NCBI GenBank assembly: GCA_964019335.1
Contig: OZ025714.1
Location: forward strand, 433,901-497,900
DNA: 64,000 bases
Direction of reading: 5' to 3'
Origin: Diplonema japonicum
Taxonomy: Eukaryota; Euglenozoa; Diplonemea; Diplonemida; Diplonemidae
The position numbers and the translations under genes are program-made. Of this stretch, positions 1-10,104 are shown piece after piece (positions within the stretch are counted from its first letter, which is position 1; the number at the start of each line of letters is the position of its first letter). Under the pieces are notes generated by a model. That model was not told the DNA's origin. It was given only the letters and a program-made list of their open reading frames with translations, and searched no databases.

Positions 1-2406
1 CGACATCGACATGTCCATCGTGAAGCTCGACGTGCCGCCCTGCCGCGAGGCCGCCCGCAGGGTTTCGTCCAGCGTGAGGACCTCCTCCCATGACCAGTTG
101 TACCTTGCGATGTTCGGGTGGTCCAGCGACGCGTGCAGCGAGGCCTCCCTTTTGATCTTGTCGTTCTCCTCCTTCGCTGCAGGATTCCCCACCTCGTTCT
201 TCAGCTTGATTTTCTTCACAGCGTACCTCTTCTTGTCTGTCTTATTCTCCGCCAGCCACACAGACCCGTAACCTCCCGCACCTATGTTGTACAGCTCGTC
301 ATAGTTCTGCTTGTAGGTCGAGTTCTCGCCCATCTCGGCCACCGTCGTTGCTGTTGTGGTCGCTGTGGTGACAGAAGAGGCTGTGTGCTCCTCGGCAACG
401 AGGTCCTCAGGGGCTGCCTTTCGGCGCTTAAGGGTCTTCCTTTTCACCTTGCGCTTAGGGGTGGCGCTCCTATCGCTGGAAGAGGACTCGCTGGCGCTGT
501 CCCAGCTGGCGTCACTGTCGTCGTTCTTTGGTGCGCAGAAAAGCCTGTCGCCCAGCTTCCCGCCAGACGATGATGACCCCGACGACTCAGACCCTGACTC
601 CTCGGACTGTGCTCCCTCCCTCTGCTTGTGCAGCAAATCCTTGGACCTCGACCCAGACGCTGATGTGGACTCAGACCCCGACCCCGACCCCGACCGTGAT
701 TTTAATCTCGACCCCGACCCCGACCGTGACCCTGATGCTGACGCCTGCTTAGTAAAGACTCTGTCCCCCAGGCGCTGCACTGACGAGGACGAAGACGAGT
801 CACCTTCCTCCTCACCTGCAGACCCTTCTTCCTCCCCACCGGTTTCAGCACGCCCGACGGAAGCCAGCTTCGTGTACTCCGGCTTTTCTTCAGACACATC
901 AGACTGACACTCTCCACCCTCGCTCTCTGCACCCGCTATGCTGCTTACGGCAGCGCTGTTCATTCTCGACAGGGAGCCACTCCTCTCTCCTGTTGTGCCC
1001 TTCTTTTCATACTGCACAACATCCATCGGCACGTCGACGATGTCCAAGTCCCCTGTCGACGTGTACTCCGTGAGAGACAGCTTGGGGGCAGGTGCAGGTG
1101 CAGGGGGCGCTGCGGCCTTCGGTACCTGCCTTCTGAACAGGTTGGATGCATTGTTAACACGCAACACAAAGGCGACAATGAGTGCCAAGGCCGCACTGAG
1201 GAAACCACCGATGTACAGCAACACGGCGTTAGCAGTGATGCCCAGTCCCTTGGGGTCCGTCTCGGTAGTGTTAGTGGTGGAGGGCTGTTGAGGTACCCAC
1301 TCGATGGAGGGGAGCTCCTTGGCGTCCTTTTCTTGAATGACGAGAGGTGCGTACTTCCAGTCCCCAGCGCCTATGAGCCGTGTTTCAAGTGCCTCTGCCC
1401 CGTCTGCCCCGTCGAACTCGAGCAGCCCCGTTGCGCTGCTCATAAGGGTGTTGAAGGACACCTGGTTGATGTTGCTGCTGCCGCTGCTCACGCCGATTTG
1501 CAGGAACGGTGAGCCGCCAATCTCGTTGGTACAGGCCTCGGGTGCGTCACGTGCTTCCGCCATCTTCATGAGGGTCCCGTAGGAGGTTTGGCCCCTTTTG
1601 GGGGCTCTGGAGAGGGAGAGCTGCAGCTCGGTGACGACGCCGTCGACGACGCGGTAGAGCTTGACGGGAGAGATGCTGAGGTTTGTCTCCCAAAGGATGT
1701 CACTGGTGGCCTCGTCGATGGCGTAAGCACGCCCGTCGACAGTGACGATGAGCTTGGGGACGATGTGCGAGGTGCGGTGGGGTGCCATGCCGTGCAAAGA
1801 GGGGAAGACCTGGATGTTGCCCACAGTCTGCACAGACTCAGTGTTCTCGTCAGGTTTGCGGACCTTCAGAGTGATGTCATGGCGTATAATATTAACAGTG
1901 CTGAAGGGGTTGGGACTGCCCCTGCTGTCATAACCTGTTACGTAGTCGATAACGTACTCACGAATCTGCTTGGAGGCGAGGAACATGTTTGAAGGAGGGA
2001 CACCCACTAGCTCGTCTAGTTTGCCTTGGCGATGGAGGCTGCCGCCTTGCCGTGTGTAGAAGTCCACACTCTGCGCCTCGGTGACTGGCTCGTCACGAGA
2101 ACAGGTTTTGAACGCAGGAATAAACTGCGGTTCTCCTTTCACCATAGTCACAAGGTCTCCACCTGTTTCTATGCTCCATGCTTTATGCCCCGTCCACCCT
2201 GCCAGCCCCGTCACTGACCCATCACTCCCTGCCACGATGAATGTCACCTGCTTCCTCGTCTGGTCTTGCAGCTCCATCATTTCTGGAAACGGTGCGCTTC
2301 CTTGCACGCCTTGCATCACAAGCGCCATGACCAAGCACAAAATAAGCCTTCTAGTTCTTGTCACACTTCGTTCTATTTCTAAATTTAGCAGACCTCTACC
2401 GTTCAT
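1..2406 (-). CDS. PERK-type eIF2alpha kinase, ER transmembrane (partial, C-terminus beyond window edge)
   Basis: An open frame runs from the ATG at 2406 to the window edge (802 codons, no stop). It starts with a signal peptide (hydrophobic LILCLVMALVMQ, about residues 22-35). An IRE1/PERK-like luminal region follows, with beta-propeller-style strands such as VTFIVAGSDGSVTGL. A single membrane span lies at about 393-414 (LLYIGGFLSAALALIVAFVL), followed by a 280-residue Ser/Arg/Asp-rich cytosolic linker. The kinase N-lobe starts near 697: glycine loop IGAGGYGSVW, lysine in YAVKKIKL, then HPNIARYNWSWEE, which resembles the RYFNAWVE strand of eIF2alpha kinases. In known PERKs, luminal stress sensing triggers dimerisation and eIF2alpha phosphorylation, which lowers translation. 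The catalytic loop and any insert lie outside the window. IRE1 is the alternative, but the N-lobe favours PERK. TTTTCTTTTCAG lies about 20 nt before the ATG. Confidence 0.85.
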   Translation of the reverse strand, partial: MNGRGLLNLEIERSVTRTRRLILCLVMALVMQGVQGSAPFPEMMELQDQTRKQVTFIVAGSDGSVTGLAGWTGHKAWSIETGGDLVTMVKGEPQFIPAFKTCSRDEPVTEAQSVDFYTRQGGSLHRQGKLDELVGVPPSNMFLASKQIREYVIDYVTGYDSRGSPNPFSTVNIIRHDITLKVRKPDENTESVQTVGNIQVFPSLHGMAPHRTSHIVPKLIVTVDGRAYAIDEATSDILWETNLSISPVKLYRVVDGVVTELQLSLSRAPKRGQTSYGTLMKMAEARDAPEACTNEIGGSPFLQIGVSSGSSNINQVSFNTLMSSATGLLEFDGADGAEALETRLIGAGDWKYAPLVIQEKDAKELPSIEWVPQQPSTTNTTETDPKGLGITANAVLLYIGGFLSAALALIVAFVLRVNNASNLFRRQVPKAAAPPAPAPAPKLSLTEYTSTGDLDIVDVPMDVVQYEKKGTTGERSGSLSRMNSAAVSSIAGAESEGGECQSDVSEEKPEYTKLASVGRAETGGEEEGSAGEEEGDSSSSSSVQRLGDRVFTKQASASGSRSGSGSRLKSRSGSGSGSESTSASGSRSKDLLHKQREGAQSEESGSESSGSSSSGGKLGDRLFCAPKNDDSDASWDSASESSSSDRSATPKRKVKRKTLKRRKAAPEDLVAEEHTASSVTTATTTATTVAEMGENSTYKQNYDELYNIGAGGYGSVWLAENKTDKKRYAVKKIKLKNEVGNPAAKEENDKIKREASLHASLDHPNIARYNWSWEEVLTLDETLRAASRQGGTSSFTMDMSMS

Positions 2407-2743
2407 GTGGGAGGTGCACAGCTAAACACTGAAAAGAAAAGGGGGATAGGGGGGGTGGGATGAAAGGGGGCTCAACGTTTATAGGATCCGCCCTTTTTGT
2501 CTTTTGTTTTATGTTCTCTTTTTTTTCTCTCTTGTTTTTTTGTCCTTTTTTTTTTTTTAACGTGCCGAGGGTGCTGGTTTTATGCCATGCAGACTCGCTA
2601 CTTGCAATGTTTGTGTGATAGTGTCGCACTGTGCGGGGTTATTTTCCTTTTCTTTTTACCCTTTTTGTTGTGTTCTCCCTGTGATAAAATATTTCAAATA
2701 ATTGTGGAATAAAAAGGGGGGGATAAATAAAATGCCCGAAACT
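2407..2743. other. Intergenic, low complexity
   Basis: A gene-free stretch between the TTC14-like stop and the PERK-like start. It is pyrimidine-rich on the plus strand, with T runs of up to 10. I see no convincing gene or RNA. It should hold the 3' end of the upstream transcript and the acceptor region of the downstream one. Confidence 0.6.
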
Positions 2744-3895
2744 TCATTTTCTCCTTTTTGACTTCCTATCGCTTTGATGGGATTTGCTTCTCTTCTCCTT
2801 TTTTCTGCGTTGCTTGTCTCTACCGCGAGAGGACTCAGACGACGAATACCCTCCGAGCGCAGCAAGAATAGCGGTCCTGGCAGTATTCTCTTTAGGTGGA
2901 GGAGGGGGTTTGGGGGCAGGAGGGTTGCTAGCAGATGAAAGCTTCTTCTGACAGGCTGAAAGGTATTTCACAGCATTTTTATGATCGGGGTCCTGTCTGA
3001 GAGCGGCCTTGAAATCCTTGATGGCCTCTGTGAAGTTCGACATGTTTGCATGAGCAGCGCCCCTCCCCACGAAGGCATCCGCGTTCTCCGGGTTGTAACT
3101 GATCGCTTGGTTGTAGTGGTTGATGGCTTCCTTGCAGTTCCCCATTTTGGTTAACCGGACGCCTTTGACTACGTTTTCATCGCTGTAGGCGACGTGCTGC
3201 TCTCTTCGGAGTTCCCTATAAGACTGTCTCGGTGTGCTCGTCAGTCTCGTGCACATGCTGCCCAGGTCAACACCTAGGCACTCGGCCATCGTTGCTGCGC
3301 CATACGGGTTCTGCAAGGCGCGGTCCTTGAGCATTGCTTCTGTGACGTCGATGGTCTTGTCCCCACCCCACCATGCCACACGCAGAGGAGTAGAGTGTGG
3401 TGGGTCATCAGCGCGTACTTCGTACTCGTTACATCTACCTAAAGGGACAGCCCGGGAGCTGTGCTTTCCGAAAGCTGTGGCGGAGTTGATTGTAACGAGC
3501 ATGTCCTCCTTCCTGACGAGGACGCCTCTTATGTAATCCCCATCGTCGTATCTTCTCCGTATTGTGTCTTCTTCTTCTCGTAGCATTTTGAGTTTCATGT
3601 GCAATGCGTCCAGCTCGCAGCCCCATTCGTACTGCCTTAGCTTTTTCGTCTCGACATCCCATCCTGCCATTCCGCACAGCCGCACCTCGGCGTTTTTCAC
3701 CACTCCATACACCACATCACCCACCCTCACCTTTTCCCGCACGATCTGCGCTGTCACTACACCATGCACTTCCTTCCCCTCTAGACATCTCACTGTCGGT
3801 ATGTTGCACACTCCCTCCATGGGCCTCCCGTACCGCGGTGTCAACTCCTTGCATCGTTGTATCTCTGCGGCAAGGTGCTCGCGGCGTGATGGCAT
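2744..3895 (-). CDS. TTC14: TTC14-like protein: S1-like domain plus TPRs, basic tail
   Basis: 383 residues with no intron. Residues about 30-75 look like an S1/OB RNA-binding segment (GVVTAQIVREKVRVGDVVYGVV). A second beta-rich segment follows (DYIRGVLVRKEDMLVTINS). TPR repeats lie at about 240-325 (VKGVRLTKMGNCKEAINHYNQAISYNPENADAF, quoted only in part as KMGNCKEAINHYNQ, then GRGAAHANMSNFTEAIKDF). The tail is Pro-rich, then Ser/Lys/Arg-rich (ESSRGRDKQRRKKEKRSK) and looks nuclear. This order of S1, TPRs and a basic Ser/Lys tail matches metazoan TTC14, whose biochemical role is poorly known. Only 55 nt separate its ATG from the stop of the upstream Scc2 gene, and that gap contains CACCACACCACAG and TTGTAG acceptor-like sites. 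Confidence 0.8.
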   Translation of the reverse strand: MPSRREHLAAEIQRCKELTPRYGRPMEGVCNIPTVRCLEGKEVHGVVTAQIVREKVRVGDVVYGVVKNAEVRLCGMAGWDVETKKLRQYEWGCELDALHMKLKMLREEEDTIRRRYDDGDYIRGVLVRKEDMLVTINSATAFGKHSSRAVPLGRCNEYEVRADDPPHSTPLRVAWWGGDKTIDVTEAMLKDRALQNPYGAATMAECLGVDLGSMCTRLTSTPRQSYRELRREQHVAYSDENVVKGVRLTKMGNCKEAINHYNQAISYNPENADAFVGRGAAHANMSNFTEAIKDFKAALRQDPDHKNAVKYLSACQKKLSSASNPPAPKPPPPPKENTARTAILAALGGYSSSESSRGRDKQRRKKEKRSKSHQSDRKSKRRK

Positions 3896-3950
3896 CTACA
3901 AGTGCCTGTGGTGTGGTGGTAAGCAGTGAAGCATTAGAATGAAAGTCTGC

Positions 3951-6900
3951 TCACGACGAGGAGGACGTCTCGTCGGACGAAGTGAGGTTCTCGGCATCTA
4001 ATCGCTGCTGTGCAGCAGGCCCGCCACGTGCTTTGGGTGCTCCAGAGCGAAGTCGCTTCCTCGTCATGAGCCGTTTTTCAGATTCGCTGGAATCTGATGA
4101 TGTGTTTGAGGACGTGCTGCTTGAACTGCTTGTGCTGCTTGTGTCGCTGCTGGTTTCTGACGATGCACGCCTCTTCCTTCTTTTCGCGGGTTTCTTTTTC
4201 TTCTTTTTGGTGTCCCCTTCGTACGCTGCTTCCAGCAGTGCCTTCTCTTCAATTAGCCTACCCAAGCGGGCTGCCGTCACTTCCCACAGCTCTTCGGGGA
4301 TCTTGTCGTCATCGTCTATCTCCTCCAGCAGGCTGTGCGTGTCCTCAAGAAGCCCCTTGATCCCAGCAAACATATTTTTCAGATACCCCGTCCCTGCCAC
4401 GGTGGTCACGTCCCCAGCACGCAGCGTCCTTTTCCCATCCTCGACGTTCTCACGGTACTTTTTCAGCTGCTTTGTTGTGATTGAGAACTTCTGCTTCAAT
4501 GCACCTTGGATTAGCAGCCCCATTACACATCCGACCATGCTGAGGTAACTTGCGGGGGATTGGTCATCAGGGCATGAGATGAACTCTTCGGCAGAGAGCT
4601 CCGCATGGGTCACCACCCCGTTCAAGAGGTGGTACACTTCGAACTGCTTTGTGTACGGCAGGGACACGATTACCTCTGCTACGTACCGCAGTGCGTGAAC
4701 GGAGTGCAGCAGAGGCCCGCTGCCCAGATCCTTTCCATTGCTCAGCAGCCGCACCAACTGGCCCACAAGACCCCTCACTTCATGTTTCGTTGTGTTAGCT
4801 GAGATGACCTTGTAGAGAGATGCGAACACAGAAGCACCGCTTGCGTCCATCCCTCGGATTTCGTACTGTGTGCGTCCCAGCCCCTTCAACGCCATGACGT
4901 AGCCTGAACCAAGTCCAAGAGAAATTCTGGACAGCACTTCTGTGGGAAAGCGCTTGATCATTGCTGCTAACAAGGCCTCTGCTGCATTCCCGTGCACCGG
5001 ATCTGCACTCAGCGCCGTTAGAACGGAGGAGACAATTATAGGCGATGTGAGCCCGCATTCTGACACGATGAGGACGAACTTTGCAGCAGCCGTCCTTGTT
5101 CCGCGGTGTTCCTCGCTGATGCAGCACTTCATAGCCTGCGGTAAGTACTGTTGCGCGAGCTCACATCCCATTCCGCTATCCACTTCCTGCTCATTGAGGC
5201 CTGCTTGGGCAGTTGCACGAGACTCCTCCACAATAAAGTAACTAAGCCCTTCGAAGACCTGCTGTGCCAACACACTGTGTTCCTGTGCTGCTTTCGTGAA
5301 CATTTTCTCATTCTTCCTGAACTGCTCACGTGGCTGATGCACGCACAACGCCAACCTGCATCGCAGGCACACACCCTTGATTATCATCTCGTGTGCAGGA
5401 GCGACAGTCACCTTGTTCATCTTGTTCAACACAGCTTGCGTTTTTTTAAGAGCTTTCGTACCCTGCGGGTAACTAAGCCAAGGGTAGAACCTGACAAGCT
5501 CTGTAACTATGAAGAGGTTCTTGCCCAGCAACCTGTGCTTAGTGTTTGAGGTGAGGAGAGGTTTTTTAACATCAGAACTGGCAGAGCCAGAGGTGTCAGA
5601 GTCGGAGCCGGAGCCAGAGCTACAACTAGAGTCATCGGGAGCGATGCCTGTGTCGTGTAGGGTAGGCACGAGGTCGTCGATGCACTTTCTGAGGAGGTCC
5701 AACAGCATCTTGTGGAGGGCCTCAGAAAGCGGTTGGTTTCTAAAGGCTTCGGTCCCATCATTGGCAGCAACGCAACACAAGGCTTTTACACTCACTGCAA
5801 GCAGCGCTTGGCTGCCACAGTTGTCCATGATAGCAAACAGTGGAATACCGAGCACTCTGTTCATCTCATCATCATTCACTACCTTCTCCTCTCGTGTTAC
5901 TTTGCATGCGTAGGTCAGCGCTGATGCAACGTGGTACGTCACACCGATGCTACTCGACAGCAGCTTACCTAACAAAACAAGGTCTGCATACGTGTCGACA
6001 ACACTGCCGTCCACCACGCACACTGCATGCACGATAGCTGCGGCGTCAAGTTCCATGCTGTGCTTGCACGCTGCGTCCACCGCTGTGTCGAATAAATGCT
6101 TTAGTTGCTCATGTGTCGCCGCTGACCTCAGCACAGAAATCAGCGTGCTGTCATGCGACAGCTCGAATATCTCGCTAGGGATGCCCGCCCTGAGCAGCCC
6201 CGCCACCTCTTGGATCACCCGCTCGTGGGGCACGTCGTTGCCCAGCCACATCGACGAGATCAGCGACGTGAGATCTGTCTTGAGCCTTCCCTCCTGCGCG
6301 GAGGCCACGTTCCTGAGGAGAGGTGCCAGCGCCGTGAAGATGTTGTGCAAGATCTGTACACGTATCTTAGACACCGACTGCAAGATCACTTCGTTCAGCA
6401 GCCCAAGGACTTTCCTGACTACGACAAAACTCTTTTCCCTGCTCAGTAAAGACAGAAGTTCTTTAACCGCCACCATCGACGTCCCCTCCGCAGGTTTACC
6501 TATCACCTCCCTCACGATAGGCACAAGCTCTAGTGCCGACTCCCTTACCAGTGGAGATGATTGGCAAAGCGCTTGCCGCAGGAGCGCCGCTGCGACGCCT
6601 GCAAGGCTCTTGTCCATGCGCAACATGGATGAGATCATCTTCACTGATTGTCGCTTGCACGCAACGTTGGATTCACCCTTGGAGAGAAGGATCTTTACCA
6701 ACACCTTAAGCACCTGCGATGGATCTGTCTTGAACACGGTGCACGACAGCGTTCCTATGGCTGCTATGGACAACTCTTCCAGAAGATCATCGGACACCAC
6801 AGGTAGCTCATCCTCTTCATTAATTTGAACACCTTGCGTGTCCAAGATGCAACTCACAATATTTTTAGACGACATTGTTGCTGCCTGTGAAGTCATGAAG

Positions 6901-8522
6901 AGCCGGTGTACAGTTGTCTCTGCTGACAGTGTCTGGAACCTGGCAACTGCATTCTGAATGCGCTCTTTCTGCGACACGAGAAGCCTCCCGATGATGCCCA
7001 TGGACGTGATGGCGACCGACTTTCGAGCATTCGCAGCAAGCCCCTTGGACTCAGAAGCCTCAAGAACTGATTTTGCAAGGTTTACCTGCAGCACTGAGAG
7101 GACAAGCGCCGGTGCTGGTGTGTGGTGGTAGCGTGCTGCGTCGCACAGGTCGGAGGTGAGGCGGGTTACCAGCTCCGTGACGCGTATGCGGTCGGTCTTC
7201 TCTTTGATAAAGGAGAGCGTGAACACCACGTTGAACAGGCTCTGCAGCACACCAGCAAGCACCGTCTGCATGGTGAGATACGCACGGTTGGTGCCTTTGT
7301 GGCACAGTGTTTCACAAATAACTAAAAGCACAGAGGTCAAAGGCGCTAGTTTGACATCAGCAATCATAGCAACGCCCTTGCCGGGGGGTGGGACGCTCTT
7401 GACTGCGTGCTGTGTGATGTCCTCCGCAAGCACAGCGCGGATGCTTTGATGGGTTTTGATAATCTTCGAGAACAGCGCGAGGCAGGGGATGGCGCACGGT
7501 GTGCAGCCGAAGACCTCCTTCATGATGACGCTCGTCATGCGTGCAGCGTGATAGTCGTTGATACCTCGCAGCCCTGCATAGTGGTTGATGGCGTCGAAGA
7601 AGGAGCGCATGAAAGCGTCGGGTTTACCCTCCTTGCTGACAGAAACGGCTAACTGGTAGACTGCATCAATGGCCTCTAAGGCACCTTGCACCTCCAAAGG
7701 CAGGGAGAGCAGAACGAGCACAATTGATGCATGGGCCAGCTTCTGGGAAAGGTTTGTTGTTTTGATGGACGTGATAGTGGTGAAGGTTTCGCGTGCCTTC
7801 AGGATGTCAGCTTCGGTGTGTGCGAGCGTGTCGATCGACACCCTGAGCTGCTTGAGAACGCTGAACACACGCCGAGGCGACGCAAGAGTTTTCGGTTTTA
7901 CAAGCAGCTCTAAAAAGTCGCTCAGTGTCACCGTTTTGGAACAAGTCTCTTCCTCGTCTGAGGAGTCGGATGTCTGACTGAACGTGTCTGTCGTGTGGTC
8001 GAGCATCTCCCGGAATACGGGTTTTGCGGCAGGGGTTTGCTGGCCTACTCTTTTCTTCTGTAAGTCGAGTTCGTGCTTGTCGCTTCGAAGGGTCACGATG
8101 GACTGCAGCTTCTGATCTGCGTTAGTGACGAGGTAGTTTTGGATCCTGTCGCATAACCGACTGCCGCTTGTGGGCTCATAGGAAGGGAATTTCAACATCC
8201 TGTTCAGGACGTACTTCCTGAGTCCTGTGTCACACAGCTTACCACACAACGTGCTGACATTCACACTCTGGTCGGTGGTGTCGGTGTCGCTCTCATCAGA
8301 GGACTCGCATGGCACAGGCGGCATCCACTCCTCCAGCACCCCGTCAAGGAAGTATTCATGGAAGACACCTTCTTCTGCCAGTGGATCGAAGAGCTCGTCG
8401 TATGGCAACGGCGGAGCCACCCAAGGCGGCGGTTGATCCCACTCCTGCTTCACAACCATCTCGGGCGACCACTCCTCGTCCAGGTCGAGGCATAGGCTAA
8501 AGGTGTTCGTGGTCCCCGACAT
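3951..8522 (-). CDS. SCC2: Scc2/NIPBL cohesin loader
   Basis: 1523 residues with no intron. The N-terminus is acidic and Pro/Trp-rich. Most of the rest is helical HEAT-type repeats: a central block with CQSSPLVRESALELVPIVRE and KSFVVVRKVLGLLNEVIL, and a C-terminal block with SSVLTALSADPVHGNAAEAL and LRYVAEVIVSLPYTKQFEVY. The C-terminal block aligns by eye with the conserved end of NIPBL/Scc2, where a loss-of-length HEAT array precedes a phrase resembling LACFPYQTQEEPLFI. The tail is Lys/Arg-rich and then Ser-rich, with a likely nuclear localisation signal (KKKKKKPAKRRKRR). Scc2 with Scc4 loads cohesin on chromatin and stimulates its ATPase. The start ATG follows AGCACCACAG by 4 nt. The main alternative is another HEAT protein such as a condensin subunit. 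Confidence 0.75.
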   Translation of the reverse strand: MSGTTNTFSLCLDLDEEWSPEMVVKQEWDQPPPWVAPPLPYDELFDPLAEEGVFHEYFLDGVLEEWMPPVPCESSDESDTDTTDQSVNVSTLCGKLCDTGLRKYVLNRMLKFPSYEPTSGSRLCDRIQNYLVTNADQKLQSIVTLRSDKHELDLQKKRVGQQTPAAKPVFREMLDHTTDTFSQTSDSSDEEETCSKTVTLSDFLELLVKPKTLASPRRVFSVLKQLRVSIDTLAHTEADILKARETFTTITSIKTTNLSQKLAHASIVLVLLSLPLEVQGALEAIDAVYQLAVSVSKEGKPDAFMRSFFDAINHYAGLRGINDYHAARMTSVIMKEVFGCTPCAIPCLALFSKIIKTHQSIRAVLAEDITQHAVKSVPPPGKGVAMIADVKLAPLTSVLLVICETLCHKGTNRAYLTMQTVLAGVLQSLFNVVFTLSFIKEKTDRIRVTELVTRLTSDLCDAARYHHTPAPALVLSVLQVNLAKSVLEASESKGLAANARKSVAITSMGIIGRLLVSQKERIQNAVARFQTLSAETTVHRLFMTSQAATMSSKNIVSCILDTQGVQINEEDELPVVSDDLLEELSIAAIGTLSCTVFKTDPSQVLKVLVKILLSKGESNVACKRQSVKMISSMLRMDKSLAGVAAALLRQALCQSSPLVRESALELVPIVREVIGKPAEGTSMVAVKELLSLLSREKSFVVVRKVLGLLNEVILQSVSKIRVQILHNIFTALAPLLRNVASAQEGRLKTDLTSLISSMWLGNDVPHERVIQEVAGLLRAGIPSEIFELSHDSTLISVLRSAATHEQLKHLFDTAVDAACKHSMELDAAAIVHAVCVVDGSVVDTYADLVLLGKLLSSSIGVTYHVASALTYACKVTREEKVVNDDEMNRVLGIPLFAIMDNCGSQALLAVSVKALCCVAANDGTEAFRNQPLSEALHKMLLDLLRKCIDDLVPTLHDTGIAPDDSSCSSGSGSDSDTSGSASSDVKKPLLTSNTKHRLLGKNLFIVTELVRFYPWLSYPQGTKALKKTQAVLNKMNKVTVAPAHEMIIKGVCLRCRLALCVHQPREQFRKNEKMFTKAAQEHSVLAQQVFEGLSYFIVEESRATAQAGLNEQEVDSGMGCELAQQYLPQAMKCCISEEHRGTRTAAAKFVLIVSECGLTSPIIVSSVLTALSADPVHGNAAEALLAAMIKRFPTEVLSRISLGLGSGYVMALKGLGRTQYEIRGMDASGASVFASLYKVISANTTKHEVRGLVGQLVRLLSNGKDLGSGPLLHSVHALRYVAEVIVSLPYTKQFEVYHLLNGVVTHAELSAEEFISCPDDQSPASYLSMVGCVMGLLIQGALKQKFSITTKQLKKYRENVEDGKRTLRAGDVTTVAGTGYLKNMFAGIKGLLEDTHSLLEEIDDDDKIPEELWEVTAARLGRLIEEKALLEAAYEGDTKKKKKKPAKRRKRRASSETSSDTSSTSSSSSTSSNTSSDSSESEKRLMTRKRLRSGAPKARGGPAAQQRLDAENLTSSDETSSSS

Positions 8523-8599
8523 CCTCCTGTGGTGCTTGGCTATGACAAAGAGTAGTATTATTTTCTATAATAATAACAAATTTGATAAATTTCGGTGTG

Positions 8600-9960
8600 C
8601 GGGTGGGTGCTCACCGTTCAGGGAGAAATTCACACTAATCAGTCACCGTTCTGCGGTTGCTGTCTGGTGCCTGCGGTGGCTGTTTGTCGCGATGAGATGG
8701 ACGGCATCTGGGCGAGAAACATTGCTTGGAGTCGTGCTAGGTAGGGGGCGGTTTGGCTCGAGAAGAAGAGTAGTCTCCTGTCGTAGCCGTGTGCCGTCGG
8801 GCCCCCAAGATGTCGAAGGGTGTGTACCCTTGTCTTTGCGTTGGCGGGGAAAGCATTCTTCCTTGTTGGCGTCTCGTCTTGTCACGACATCCAACAGGTA
8901 TCGTTGCACGACTGCCGCCTGTTGCTTCGCAGCCCCCGTTGCGCCCCTTGGAATGATCCCGTGGAGGGCGGTCATTGCAGGTAGGTAGGGCAGCTCTCGC
9001 TGGTGCACATTCCCACAGGGCGTGCTCCGTGACTTCTGTCGTCGTCTGGCATCGATGGTCGCAGACGTCGCACGCAAGAGACGAGCTTTCCACACCCTCA
9101 CGTTCATCCAATTGCTTCCCCCACACTCGAGGGTGTACCGTGAACACTGCACCGCTGATGATCCGCCGCAGTCTGTACGATATCAGCGGTCTCCGTGACT
9201 GGAGCTTCCTCCACCAGGCGTTCGTGGACGGACATGCACCCGCTTCCATTCCAGCAAAAGACGACCTGCCGTGGATCAATTCCTTTGCAACAGCCGGTCT
9301 GATCGCCTGTCTTACTTCATGGCGTCTCGCACTGGGCACCAGAGCGCGCAAACCTTCAATGAAGGACCACCCCTTCTTCAGGAAGGGTAGCCACCTCTTC
9401 AGCAAGACCCCTAACGGCCCCCTCTCCTCGTCGTCCTCTCGCTCCCGGTACAGTGTAACAATCTCATTGACTCGCTACCACAGCTGTGGGGAGGTGAGGC
9501 TTTCTCGCACCAGGCAGTTCACCGTGTTGTAAACAATCTTCGCTTGTGGATATGCTGTGTGTCCAGGTAACAGCACATTGAGCACAGCCATCGGGGATCT
9601 CATCCTGAAGCGCGGTCCCCACAGGGAAGTCACCGTCGCTGTACAGAGCTTCTTCAGCTGGTTGTCAGACGGCGCAGCGTAGGTCGTACCGTATAGACAG
9701 GATGGTAGCACAGTGCCCGTCAGCATTGACGCCTTGTTCCCGAAGCTTAATGGCAAACGACACCGCCTCGAAGAAGCACTCTCCCTGCCTTCTTCCGGTG
9801 TCTATCACCTTCCAACCTGGCTAGATCCTGCACCGCTTCCCTCGTCTTCGGCCTGGTGGATTCGCCGGACTTCCCCTTATGAGAGGAAGCCCGCCCAGGA
9901 ACCGCCGTCGTGGAGGCTCCACCTCGGCCTTGCGGTGGCATTTTTGTCGTCGTGACTTTT
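8600..9960 (-). mobile_element. LINE 3' remnant (post-RT region, no intact ORF)
   Basis: Two broken minus-strand reading frames give recognisable non-LTR retrotransposon sequence. At 9756-9475 the post-RT segment reads LTGTVLPSCLYGTTYAAPS and TATVTSLWGPRFRMRSPMAV. At 9405-8737 there is LISYRLRRIISGAVFTVHP, then a zinc-knuckle-like CDVCDHRCQTTTEVTEHALWEC pattern (C-x2-C ... H-x4-C), as at the C-terminus of many LINE ORF2 proteins. The RT core itself is missing, so this is a 5'-truncated, frameshifted copy. Its 3' end (8600-8850) is repeated in the opposite orientation at 62700-62985. It sits between Scc2 and the subtilisin gene. An A/AAG-rich tract follows at 9988-10037. Confidence 0.7.
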
Positions 9961-9988
9961 GATTATCCGAACCCAGTGTTCCCAAAAA

Positions 9989-10025
<37 letters not shown>

Positions 10026-10104
10026 AAAAAAAAAAAAGGCGGCGTTAGTAAGCCAAGCTTTTTCTCTTTTCTTTCCCTTTTTTGTTCTACAGCATTGACT
10101 GGAA

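Noticed and set aside
356-907. Plus-strand Asp/Ser-rich 183-codon frame
   Set aside because: It is the reverse reading of the Ser/Arg-rich linker of the PERK-like kinase, which has the signal peptide, membrane span and kinase motifs in frame.
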